DNA of 64,000 nt from Nematostella vectensis. Lineage: Eukaryota > Cnidaria > Anthozoa > Actiniaria > Edwardsiidae. The stretch is from positions 5,723,703 through 5,787,702 of the forward strand of contig NC_064037.1 of the NCBI RefSeq assembly GCF_932526225.1, read 5' to 3'. The translations under genes and the position numbers were made by a program. The notes beneath the pieces are model-generated. The model did no database searches and was not told the DNA's origin. It saw only the letters and a program-made list of their open reading frames with translations. Shown in pieces: positions 13,401 to 24,780 of this stretch (positions are counted from its first letter, which is position 1; each line of letters starts with the position of its first letter).

Positions 13401-16400
13401 AAAAATTATCCTGATGCGGTCACCTCAGATTTAATATAGAAATTGTTGCTAATGGCCTCCAACACCAAAGTGAATTGACTCATGAATTATCTTTTTTTGT
13501 TGTTGTCAGATTTGAAATTCCCCAAAATGAAGTTCAAGGGCATGAAACAAGCAACTGTTATTAGGAACAAGTCAAATGAGGTTTGTCTGTCTGGGGGATC
13601 CTCTGGCAGATAAGGGTTTTTTGTGAAAGGAAGAGAGGTTTTGTTAGAATAAGGGGGTCAGTATTTTGAGGGCCTGTGATGTTAAACAGTTAGATATATA
13701 CAAAGGAGGGGCATTGAAGTTAAGTTCTGAACAGAAGGGGGACCTCAGGCTCTGAATATTGTGGGGGGTGGGGGTTGGGGGGTGAGGCAGAATTTTGAAC
13801 CCTAAGGAAACAAAGTGTACTGTATCAACACAAACATTCGAAAATTCAATTTAACAAATACTAAATATCCAAGTTTTTAAGAGTGGGAGTGGTACTACTA
13901 TAAAAAATATGACATCACAGCATTTCATGAACAACAGTCTTGCAACCTCGTTCATGACATGATGTGACGTCATCTAGTGTGTATATATTAGAGGACAGAC
14001 ACACAAAAATGAGATCGATTTGTTTTATACAACAATTAAAATGTTTTCTTATGTTACAATCTAGTTTGGGGAGCGCATGCACATATGCTTTAGCCAATTA
14101 TGCATGTGTCTTCAAAAAACACATTGGCCCTTGGCCAATCAGAGTTTGCCATTAATAATTGTTGTATAATAAATCTTATTCAATCCTGGATCCATCCAAG
14201 CTTTTTTTTATCTCAACCAATAAAATAGAGTACAAGGTATAGGACACAACTTAATCTATTGTTCATTGACCCCGACTCATGTTGCTCATATATAATACGC
14301 AGTCAGGGATCCATCAGGAACTTTACAGTACCGATTTTAATCACTATTTCCAATCATTCAGAATAGTTTCAAGAAACCCAATGAAGGCATCACTATTGGT
14401 GACAAGACCATTCCATATCCCTATGCTGATCAACCAACTTGTGCAAACAAGCAGGCACACAAGAGCAGAACCCCAGGGCAGAATACGAGCAAAGTCAAAG
14501 ATAATAATGCAGATACAAGGGACCCTAGAAATCCCGAATATACCATACTCCATCGCGGCATTATAGACTTCCAGAACTTTACAAATGCAAGGTAATGTGA
14601 GGCAAAGGTTGCACATACAGCACAAAAGGGCCACAATAGTTGTCTTGGAATGAAGAATTCAGCGTTTTTTTTCTATCAGGATATAAGAATTTGAGGAGAA
14701 TATATTGTGGTGAATAAGCAGGATCAGGAAATAGAGATAATTTTTGGTATAACATGATTTCAGGGGGCCATTGGGATGCTTGGTACTCGGTGGTGCTATT
14801 TTTCAGTGGACGGTATGAACTTAGAGTTTGCATTAGTCTGTACCTCTTTAATGTTCATGTTTCTTCGCAGAGACTCTTGTACCAGCACTCGGCCTAAAGA
14901 GCTTGTCATAAGAATCGATCTTCCTGATTTGGTAAGCCCCTGCCAGTCATTGTGATGATTACCATAATTACACATGCAACTACAACCACAACTACAACCA
15001 CATCATCTTCCTCAAAAGCATTTCAACATCATTTATCAATATTGGTGGGGTGATTATTTTTGTCTTCTTTCATTTTCGTCATTATCAAATCACATTCACT
15101 CTTTTGCTAGATTGCTGGTTAAGTTCTTCGCACCTTTTTTTTTGTAAAATTAGCTTTTTCCCATTTTGTCTCCCACCATCAGTTTTCCTAGCTTCACCAC
15201 TATCATTTATATGATTTACATTACTACCAGCAAATCATTATCAACTTCATGACCACCACTGCCATTGTATTTATTATCGTAACATCATACACACCACATC
15301 ATCATCACCAACACCACCATCATCACTGACACGACCATCGGCATTATCACCAACACCACCATCATCACTGACACGACCCTCGGCATTATCACCAACACCA
15401 CCATCATCACTGACACGACCATTGGCATCATCACCAACACCACCATAATCACTGACACGACCAACGCCATCATCACCAACACCACCATCATCACTGACAC
15501 GACCCTCGGCATTATCACCAACACCACCATCATCACTGACACGACCATTGGCATCATCACCAACACCACCATTATCACTGACACGACCAACGCCATCATC
15601 ACCAACACCACCATCATCACTGACACGACCAATGGCATCATCACCAACACCACCATCATCACTGACACGACCCTCGGCATTATCACCAACACCACCATCA
15701 TCACTAACTCGACCATCAGCATCATCACCAACACCACCATCATCACTGACACGACCATCGGCATCATCACCAACACCACCATCATCACTGACACGACCAT
15801 CGGCATCATCACCAACACCACCATCATCACTGACACGACCAATGGCATCATCACCAACACCACCATCATCACTGTCACGACCATCAGCATCATCACCAAC
15901 ACCACCATCATCACTGACACGACCATCGGCATCATCACCAACACCACCATCATCACTAACACGACCATCGGCATCATCACCAACACCACCATCATCACTG
16001 GCACGACCATCGGCATCATCACCAACACCACCATCATCACTGACACGACCATCGGCATCATCACCAACACCACCATCATCACTGACACGACCATCGGCAT
16101 CATCACCAACATCACCATCATCACTGAGACGACCATCGGCATCATCACCAACACCACCATCATCACTGACACGACCATCGGCATCATCACCAACACCACC
16201 ATCATCACTGACACGACCATCGGCATCATCACCAACATCACCATCATCACTGAGACGACCATCGGCATCATCACCAACACCACCATCATCACTGACACGA
16301 CCATCGGCATCATCACCAACACCACCATCATCACTGACACGACCATCGGCATCATCTCTAGTATTGAAATTGTACCTACTGTATGGTGTTTTTTGCACAT

Positions 16401-19400
16401 CCCATCTTGTTTATCTTTTTATATTTTGTTTCAGAAATCAGCAGGTAGCGTGGAGTTGGATATCTTTGAGAAGCAGCTGCTATTAAACAATGAGGTTCCA
16501 CCCTACCACCTTGATATATCCTTTTGACAAGAAGATTTTATTAGTATGTATACTTGGTTACAATTAACGTGAGCCATCTGAACAATCCACATCCTTCCAG
16601 TCATTAGCGTAGTCTTTTTATGGCAAAAACACAAGAAATCACGCACAGGTATGAGGGTTGTACAAAAGCAAAATATGAAATTGTCTATGCAGTGAGTTCT
16701 AACAGTCTTCTTCGATCTTCATTTTTTTTTAAACATAATTCATATTTTGTTGGGCTGATCTTGTTCAAGCTATTGTCGTGTAGTAATAAAATATGTGTGA
16801 GTTATTGGGATTTTGTTTCATTAGGCATTTAATCATTGCAAATACAGATATTCCGCATTTTCTCGTTGCTGCCAATTTTTTCTTGACATTTGCCACATTA
16901 CTCTGCCCTACCCTATCGATGAAAACAAAGGGTCTGCCAAATTTGACAAGAGCAAACAGCAGCTCGTGGTGACTCTACTAGTCCTACCGCCTCCTCCACC
17001 ACCCCAGGTAACAACCTTCCCTGACCCAGCCGATGAAGAAGCAGGACAGGGGGATGCGGCGCAGCAAGACCCAGAGGGGTCATCACAGGCGCAAGAGACA
17101 GATGGGAAGGGACAGACTGGTAAACGTGTGCAAGGTAGGGTGACTACGGCACGATTCATACGTTGTGCCATCGACCCAAATACATTATGCTTGAAGTTAA
17201 TTCAGATGTCACAAGTGCTGCAAGTAGCTAAGATATGCTGAGGGGTGGGTGGTTGCGCATTTTTTAGTTTTGACTTTGGCTCGTAGCTAAGATTTGCTAA
17301 GGGGTGGGGGTTGCGATTTTTTTTTAGTTTTGACATTTTTTATGTTTCTGACAGAGGACGGCCTCTTTTTAGAAAACGAGCATGGCCCAGACAATGGCAA
17401 CCTCAGTCCTCCAAACTCTTCAACGGAGTCTGAAGTCACAATAGACAATGCACATATAGAAACCAAGCAAGACATTTCCCCAGTTGACGGAAATCCTGGA
17501 AGTACAAGCAATGACCTAGAAAAAGATGCCTCAGTCGCAGATAATTCAAGTGAAGACAAAATGGAGGCACATGAAAACATGCAGGGTGTGAATGATGCTG
17601 CTGATGAAAACATGCAGGATGTGAATGATGCTGCTGATGATAACATGCAGGGTGTGAATGATGCTGCTGATGAAAACATGCAGGGTGTGAATGATGCTGC
17701 TGATGAAAACGTGCTAGGTGTGAATGATGTTGATGACGCCCAGGCTGTCAATCACGCGAGTGGCATAAACTTTGAACTACCAGGTAAACACTGTCACTTA
17801 CTTAATCCTCTTCACTCCAACGAACTCTGTTCTTGGCAGTTCTCTTGAGATCTGAGGGGTCAGCCCATAGCATTGTATTTATCTAAATGATCGAGTCATT
17901 AAAAAACGACTTTGACTGCTTTCGAGGTTTCTGAAGTAAAACTGAAATCACTCTTCAACCGTGCGTCTTATAAGTGAGTGAAGTCAATTACTTCCTTTGC
18001 GGCTTTTCAGTCTTGAAGGAGTCCATGGAATGACATTTCAGGCTGGTGCTTTGAGTAACAGTATTTAACTCATTCGCCCCTAGCCTGGCCTGAATCGGCC
18101 GTGAAATGTGCTAACACGCCAAAATAATCATAATGAGCTCACAACCTTGAGGCATCAGTCAATTAAATGGGTTAGATGGTATCGTGTAGCTAAGCAATGT
18201 GACTGTTGTACAGTCAAATGACTTATGCTCTTTTGCGATTACAAGTTGAACAAGAAAAAGGCATAATTTCCCCTCTATTGAACACTTAAAATACCACAAA
18301 CGGGGAAGATCTCAGCAAACAAATAGTAAATAATGAAAAGGATAATATTATAACTTGGCTCTTTATAGGTAGAATTGTTACTAATGTAAATAATTCTTCC
18401 TACTACTAGGGATTATCATAACAGTCTTTTGTTTTTGCAGATTTGTCTTTCCCGTTCTTCAAGTGTCCCTCCTACTCATATCACCAGGACGATGACACTA
18501 TTACCTTCGTCATCCACGAGTCGGGCGTCACCCTCAATAACGTCTCCCTGGGTTTCCTTGAAAACATGGTAAGAGCATAATGGTATGGCTGGAAAGACTA
18601 CTGACAAGCTGTGGAAAAACTAGGTGGACTGCGTAGGCGTGGTCCTATCAGGGAAATCAATCACGCAGTATGTAGTTTCGATGACGTTCGTCGGGAACCC
18701 GACAATGGGACTTTAAGTAACGACGTCGGCAACGCGAACGACAACGGCGGAGCACAATTGAGAGCCAGACGCGAAATGCACTCTGGGATGGATTCTGTCT
18801 GATACATCTCAACCGTTTTCCTTCAGATCATAGTTAGCAGAGGGGACTGGTTTGGAAGCGCGGCGAACTTCAGAGAGACATGTTATTGTTCTCTTTTATC
18901 CGAGTTATCCGACCATGACCGTGCAAAAGTCGAGCGTACAGTACAAGAGATTATGGAGTAAAAACGAAGAATCGTTGTTATTCGCATCAAAACCGCACTT
19001 CGATCTTTAAAAAAATCTTCAGTATTGATGCAGCCTCGTACAAACAATACTATACTTGCCGTAAAAGCTCACCGAGTTTGTTTGATAGAGCTATACTCAC
19101 TATAGAATTTTAGCGGCGCTCGGCACTAAAAAATGTACATGGCTGTCTAAAACTAACTTTCTAGGCCTGTAGAGCTCGGGATATAATGGCGATAAAACAT
19201 GCGAAGTGATAAAGACAAAGATTTAAAGTAATTGAATGAAAAAAGCAAAGTTTCAAATAAATCAATAAACGATTTGTGCCCGAATACGCGTATTCATAAA
19301 TTTCGTCCATATGTGTTCCTGTACTGTACGCTTGGTTTGTGCACGTTCGTGATCACGTGACAGGGTTGTTCAACATCAGAGAGCGCCTATTGTTTATGTC

Positions 19401-22094
19401 TTTTGAAGTTCGCCGGGTTTCCTAACGATCTCTCTCTACTAACTATGTTAAGATAGCGTGAAAACCTAAGTTCCACGGTCTAGCGAGGACGGCGACGTGT
19501 GCGCTGAAAACTAAACTATTCTTGTTCGCTATGTTAGAAATAAGATTCTCAGCTTATTTATATTTATTGGACTATAAAAGCGAGTTGCTTTGATGGAATC
19601 TAGTTTAGAAATGAGCGCTTAGCATGACATGCTTGAGGATCCAGCGTACATAAAGGCATTTCTTGGGTCACTTTTTCCCGCCGTCGCCGTCGTAGTTGCT
19701 TAAATTATACCTAATAGCCTAATGCATGAAACATCAGAAAAACAAATGCTTAGAATCTTTCTTCAAACTTGTGTTGATTTTTTCCCTGACAATTGCAGTC
19801 TGGGTACGATCTCATCACATGTCAATCACATTAAAACACCACGCATTGTACTCCTTTCCTGACACTTTTATGACCTTCTGATTTGATCTCTGTCGCAGTG
19901 TTACATCAGCTTTCCTTCTGTGATCACCCCTCATGGTCAGCCCGGCCAAGACTTCGCTCTCTATGTCACTTTCAACGAGGGTCAAAACCTTGACCCAGAC
20001 CTCTGCGATATCAATGTGGCCGAGAACAGTCTGGTGCTTACCCTGCAAAAGGATGATTCCTGCAAAGGACTCTGGGATACGTTTAAGGCGGGACCAAGTG
20101 AAGAAAATCTAGAGGTAAGCTTATACGGCTAGAGTCTATTTAGCTCTTCGAATACCTATTCCTATATCTGTCTCGCAAATAAGAAACATTGACCCGTTTT
20201 ATGCGATACTGTTACCTTGATTGATGATAGATTAGCTGTTTTAAAAATATCATTTTAACATAATTATGGGAAATATGAATACATAATTATAAGAATAGGC
20301 ACGCACGCCCGTGCTTCTTCAACCTCCCCAAAATGCATCACGCGCCGTCTGGGTACGAGACTGTACTTGTTGAAGCTGGGTTCGGCATTTCTGAATGAAA
20401 ACAAGCGCGCGTTCTTTTAGCTGGAATCGCCTTTTCATAACGATTTACAGCGCGAAAAGTAAAACCGTGAAAACGCGAAGTAAAACAAGGCACACAGCCG
20501 CCCATCGCCAGCGAAAAGAGCCGGAAAGTATTTAGATTTACTACTGCAAAGGCGACCCAAAAATCGTAATGAGAAAACCACAAAAGTCAAGAGAAATACT
20601 CAAATTTATGTCACAAGTTTTATTAATACATTTTCTTTGAGAGGTGAATAATTTTTATTTTATTTTATTGAACAAAAAGTTGTGTGTGGGGATGGAATTA
20701 GCGAAGGTGGGTTTGCTGTGGTTAATGTTGCAAGTCTTGATTATCGCATCTTCTGGTATGGAGGAAAGCCGTAGATAGGAAATAACACAGCCTCAATGTC
20801 AGCCATTTCCATTGGATTGCGAGAACGCAATGCGATGTTTTTAGGTGGTTATTTAGATTCTAACACATTATATGTGCCTTCCAATATTTAATAAAAAGCA
20901 ATAACAAAGGTGTTGCTTACAAGGGCCTCCGGAGAAGTCTATGTTTCTGTTATGTAGTGTGATTCTACTTGTTTAACGAGAGTGCTCGTCCATTTGTACC
21001 CACAGGAGAGGTACTTTGTGACCGAGAGTAATTTAGAGGCCATGATGGAGGAGATCGCTGCACAGGATCCTTGGGTGAGCACAAGTTGTTAATTTTTGAG
21101 AATAATTTTGTTGACACGACGCTGCACATGGTACTTTGGCTATTCCTCTTTGATTATTCATTCTAGAACACATGATCATGCAGGTAAATGTGCAGGTGGT
21201 TTGGTCGCCCGTCACGTGTTCACTTCATTGATCGTTTGTTGATAAAGGGCTATACGTTCCGCGTCCCTTACGTACTGTTGTGCTCTTCTCTTTCAGGCCA
21301 AGCAGTCTAGCTTTACCACGGATCTGGAAGTGACTGCTTTCTCAGAAGAGAGCTTGAGTGTTAAGCTCGAGAGTAAGCCTCTAGGAGCACAGATAGAACC
21401 ACCGCCAGACGGCCACGTGGTACCACAACAGGGCATGCCACTGGTGACGGAACGAGAACTCGGCAATCTCACTTCCAAGCTTCAGGATTCCTCTCTCGCC
21501 AGTCCCGATGAAGGGGTTGTGTCAGACATCAGCGCAAAAGGCAAGAAGGTCGCGTTTTCTTCAAGTCTCGCGCAAAGTCTGATCACGGAGGATGAAAACA
21601 GGGAGCAAAGCAATTCCAAAATGTGTCGCTCCGATAGTGTCGACTCCGCCTCGTCTGACCGATCGGATAGCGACATCTACACGAATGGTGTCCGGATGAG
21701 AAAGTCGTGTCTCCGACGCACGTCGAGCACGTGTTCGGAAGACTCGGAGGAATTCGACTACTCCGGTCCGCTCTCTCCTGAATCTCCTGGTAAGAAAAAC
21801 GTGCGCTTCAACCTTAATCACAATGTAAGAGTTTTCAGCAATAAGAAGGATAAGAAGAGGTGGAAGATGGGACAGCGGTTGAAAGAGCAGAAAGAAGGCC
21901 GTGGAGTGGGTTCTGTCTCGCCGAGCGGAAGTGTTTCATCAAACGGCTCTATACCGGAAAGCGGTGAAGGAGTGAAACCCAAAGTCAACGGAAAAAGCAG
22001 AAAGGACAGTGAGTCTAGCGCGGACGAGGAATGGACTTGTAAACAAACCAGTTCTTCACTCAGCAACACCTTGATTTTCGAGCTAGACGATTGA
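10463..22094 (+). CDS. DNAAF2: Protein kintoun (dynein axonemal assembly factor 2, PIH1 family)
   Basis: Seventeen exons, about 948 residues: 10463-10501, 11116-11211, 11766-11834, 11971-12095, 12550-12614, 12687-12751, 12961-13042, 13510-13580, 14362-14591, 14871-14931, 16435-16515, 16897-17119, 17355-17783, 18441-18568, 19899-20114, 21006-21074, 21297-22094. All phases agree. Exon 12 could instead end at 17134 with the same phase. The protein is a cytoplasmic co-chaperone for pre-assembly of axonemal dynein arms. The PIH1 domain (about residues 20-205) has EISDPENKKRYEEEIRQ, WSIPYSLAQPRDDFDRAGKK and FDVVFHPDTYKK. A CS/p23-like region follows, with YTILHRGIIDFQNFT, STRPKELVIRIDLPDL and LPYPIDENKGSAKFDKSKQQ. 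Exon 13 carries about five 11-residue repeats (ENMQGVNDAAD). The C-terminus ends LIFELDD. The intron after exon 11 has AT-AC ends. Presence of kintoun implies motile cilia. Confidence 0.95.
13092..13305. repeat. Short local duplication in kintoun intron 7
   Basis: Three imperfect copies of a block beginning caataccaagtttatca, near 13108, 13221 and 13267, separated by an ATC-rich stretch. A small tandem-type expansion with no coding signal. Confidence 0.6.
15298..16357. repeat. 42-bp minisatellite in kintoun intron 10
   Basis: About 25 copies of a 42-bp unit (plus-strand core ACCAACACCACCATCATCAC then TGACACGACCATCGGC). Since 42 is a multiple of three, long open frames run through it on both strands (a 14-residue repeat SASSPTPPSSLTRP on plus; DDADGRVSDDGGVG and Met/Val-rich frames on minus). 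These are by-products: the array lies wholly between kintoun exons 10 (ends 14931) and 11 (starts 16435). Copies at the left edge vary more (CTCGGCATT, ATTGGCATC) than those at the right. Confidence 0.95.
16516..16896 (+). other. Candidate U12-type AT-AC intron of kintoun
   Basis: No GT donor allows exon 11 (ends ...PPYHLD) to join exon 12 (ITLPYPIDENKG...) in frame; reading on from exon 11 meets a stop at once. The sequence after codon GAT is ATATCCTTTTG, matching the U12 minor-spliceosome 5' consensus ATATCCTTT. The 3' end is TGCCAC, with a U12 branch-like TTCTTGAC whose A (16886) lies 10 nt before the final C (16896). Splicing there is in phase 0 and restores the conserved kintoun block LDITLPYPIDENKG. 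Confidence 0.85.
17571..17735 (+). repeat. 33-bp tandem repeat inside kintoun exon 13
   Basis: About five in-frame copies of a 33-bp unit encoding ENMQGVNDAAD with small changes (QDVN, NVLGVN). It lies in the low-complexity acidic linker of kintoun. Copy number could vary between individuals without breaking the frame. Confidence 0.9.
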
Positions 22095-22510
22095 AAGGGA
22101 GGGGGGGGGGGGTGGCTAGCCACGTTTAAAAAAGTCGGGTAGGGATGTTTATATGTAAATTAATAGGACTAGATCGGTGAAAGTCCCCACAATAAGTTCG
22201 TGCAGTGAAGGATGGTATAATCCTCTAAGACCGAGTGCTCCCCCTCGACTCCCTGCGCTACACCCCGCATCTGCTGTTGGGCCTTGGCTGTTTGTGGTTG
22301 GCCTGTTGAAGAAAAGCCTACTCCTCTCTAGAGACAGGAGTAGTATTTTCCCACCGAATACACGTTAACACTTTTTCAGGAGAATAACCCAATAACATCC
22401 CTACCGAGACGGGGTAATTGCCATGGCATGGTAAACTAGAGTTAAGTATCTTGTTATTGTGGTATCTAAAAGTAACTTCAATTTGGAACGTGGGTTCATG
22501 GTGTGGAATT

Positions 22511-22516
22511 AATAAA
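22511..22516 (+). terminator. Poly(A) signal of kintoun
   Basis: AATAAA about 420 bp after the kintoun stop codon, in AT-rich sequence. Confidence 0.5.
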
Positions 22517-22659
22517 GTGCATTGTTCGAGGAAATATTATCTACATTTCTTTATTTTCATATCCAGATGACCTGATTGAACTATTAACCAGTTTAAAAAC
22601 TGGTTCTTGCATCTCATGGCTTTTAGACGCAGGGTTTTCACTTGTCGCACCCCTGGCCG

Positions 22660-22830
22660 AATTAAAGCTAGGGTAATGGCGCACGTCAGACCGAATGAAC
22701 GCTAGGGTTAGAATGGCGCACGTCAGACCGAAAATACGTTGCGATTAACATGGCACACGCCAGACGGATAAGAAACGCTAGTGTTAGAATGTACGCAAGG
22801 ATGAAGAAACGCTAGGGTTAAAAGGAATAA
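22660..22830 (+). repeat. Clustered copies of a dispersed repeat
   Basis: Three to four imperfect copies of a roughly 50-bp unit with core GCTAGGGTTAGAATGGCGCA then CGTCAGACCGA. A further copy in opposite orientation is at about 34735-34850, so this is a dispersed family rather than a purely local duplication. Confidence 0.7.
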
Positions 22831-23936
22831 TATGACGGATACCATCATCAAGATGAGTAATAAAATGGGTTAACATCAACAAAAAATTGCAAAACAATGT
22901 TTATTATTCAGCTTATCTAAAAAAAACTTTGGTAAGAGGGGCACGCGAGGTAAGAAATTTCCCACTCCCTTCATGTGGGTAAAGAAAAAGCAGGTGGGAA
23001 CATCTCAGACTTCTTGTTGTTTGTTTGTTTATTTGTCGTGGAATTGACGTCAAATAACGTCCAAATGAATAATTAAAATTGTAGAGAACAACAACAACAA
23101 CAAAAAAAAAACTGCAAAAGTGTTATTTATCAGATCTGTCAATAAATTTTTGGCTAGAATGGCGCCCTGCCCGAACCATCCGTTATATTTTTTTAATCAG
23201 AAGAACCAATATTCTAGAGTGCCGTACATTTTTGGTAATATCGATTTACCTAATTATTATGCAAATATTCAAAATGGACGCGCGGAGTTTGAAACTTAAA
23301 ATTTGTTTTGTTAGTGAGACGTCGCATCGCAAAAAGTGATCAAAACAGCAAAATATCCTGCTCTATACCAAGTTTGATATTTGATTGATGAGTTTGAAAG
23401 TAAAATATCGTTTGGGAAACCTTTTCAAATTGAGCGCTTTTATTGGAGACCTCTTTTCGTAGTGTTTACGTTTAGAAAAAGAGAAATATGAGTGTGATGG
23501 ACCAAATTCTACGGCTTAGAACCTTGACAGGACTAAACTAGGATAAATGAGGATCATGGCATACTAAAACAATTTTCACCACAAACGAAATGAGTGCCCA
23601 CAAGGTATGGTGGAAGTTGAGGAGGGCGGAGGGTGAATTGTGAGAACGAAAGTGCGAGTCAAGGCCCAACGTCTATACTTCAACAGGGAAAAATCGCCGA
23701 AGAATAGGTATCAAAATCCGTGTAAATATTTAGCCAAAAAGCATTTTACCCTTCCCTTGTCTCTGGGGGTTCGCTTCTTATTATTCTTTGCCAAAATGTC
23801 TTGCCCTGCGACCACCACAACAACATGGGGGTGGGGGCACTCTAGCTGTGAACATGACTGTTGGTTCCGACAGATACGAACATTTTATGCCCCCAAAAGA
23901 ATGAAACCGCGCCACCCCCAAGAATATACACACATC

Positions 23937-24312
23937 TGAATTCTATACCCAAAACTCCACCAAGAATAGATAGCCCCCCCCTTCCCCCAAAAAAGTAACC
24001 CAAACCTGAGTTCTATTCGTAAAACATACAAAAGCTTGGAACTTGCCAGTCCCGTAAAAAAGTTTTAGAAGGAAAATTTGCTTATCAAATTTAATTTATT
24101 TTTATTCCCTTTTATAAAAAATAAATCTATCCTCCCCACCTCAAAGGCCCTAGTCATCAAACCCGGTACAATTTTACTTACTTGTCTTCACACCCTGTGT
24201 GAGCACACCACATGTGACATGCCCTCAGTCATCACAACCTCACACCCCTTACCATGCATTTCTCAACCTTTAATTTTACACCCTATGCCTTTTCCTATTT
24301 GTCTTCACAAAG
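23937..24312. repeat. Copy A of dispersed repeat flanking the DIRS element
   Basis: Shares ordered blocks (gagttctat..., cctagtcatcaaacc, cttaccatgc, ccttttcctatttgtct) with 28780-29360 on the other side of the DIRS element. It appears to be an older dispersed or tandem repeat into which the DIRS element inserted. Confidence 0.65.
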
Positions 24313-24500
24313 TGACAAGAGGTAGACTTAACTTGAAGGATAATTGTAATTCTCTGAGCCATACGGAACATTATGACCGTATCATGCGTACCTCCTTGCG
24401 CATGCGCAGATTGCCACGTTCTAAAGAAACCATTGTTATGCAAATTAACATGGTATAAAACCCCGCGTACAGCAAGACCATGACTCTTCTTCTTGAGTGT
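24313..24500. repeat. Left inverted terminal repeat of DIRS element
   Basis: The block at about 24386-24480 (core GCGCATGCGCAGATTGCCAC) recurs in reverse complement at about 28200-28290. The outer 65 bp (24315-24380) recur in reverse complement in the internal complementary region at 24593-24660. Confidence 0.8.
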
Positions 24501-24592
24501 AACAAAGAAAATACACCATAGTTGACATTGAATGAAGGGTGGGCCACAGACAGCTAGACTTAGTGGCGCAAATGAAAAGGGTGGGTACCTAA

Positions 24593-24712
24593 TAAGGTCA
24601 TAATGTTCCGTATGGCTCAGAGAATTACAATTATCCTTCAAGGTAAGTCTACCTCTTGTCTAATTTAAAATTCTCTTTCGCCATACTCCACATTATGCCC
24701 TTATTATGCGAT
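24593..24712. repeat. Internal complementary region (ICR) of DIRS element
   Basis: The left half (24593-24660) is the reverse complement of the element's left end. The right half (about 24668-24712, core CCATACTCCACATTATGCCC) is the reverse complement of its right end at 28305-28345. A region complementary to both termini, just after the recombinase stop, is diagnostic of DIRS-type elements. Confidence 0.8.
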
Positions 24713-24780
24713 TTCAAAGAGAGATGTCAAATAAACACACAGAAAAAACAAACACTTCATTATTTAATAGGCGTAAAGGG

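Larger units (their letters stand above)
22095..23936. other. Kintoun 3' UTR and intergenic sequence
   Basis: After the stop codon comes a G-run and the 3' UTR to about 22520, then AT-rich sequence. A small cluster of a roughly 50-bp repeat lies at 22660-22830. I see no gene in the rest; open frames here are short and lack splice context. Confidence 0.5.

Noticed and set aside
14279..14566. 95-residue plus-strand frame with Met start
   Set aside because: Out of frame with kintoun exon 9 (14362-14591), whose frame gives the conserved PEYTILHRG and IPYPYADQP segments.
15274..16486. Long open frames on both strands (over 300 residues)
   Set aside because: Produced by a 42-bp repeat divisible by three inside a kintoun intron; no start context, splice context or recognisable domain.
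22660..22830. Telomere-like AGGGTTAG motifs
   Set aside because: The hexamer occurs once per 50-bp unit and is not tandem TTAGGG; not an interstitial telomere.
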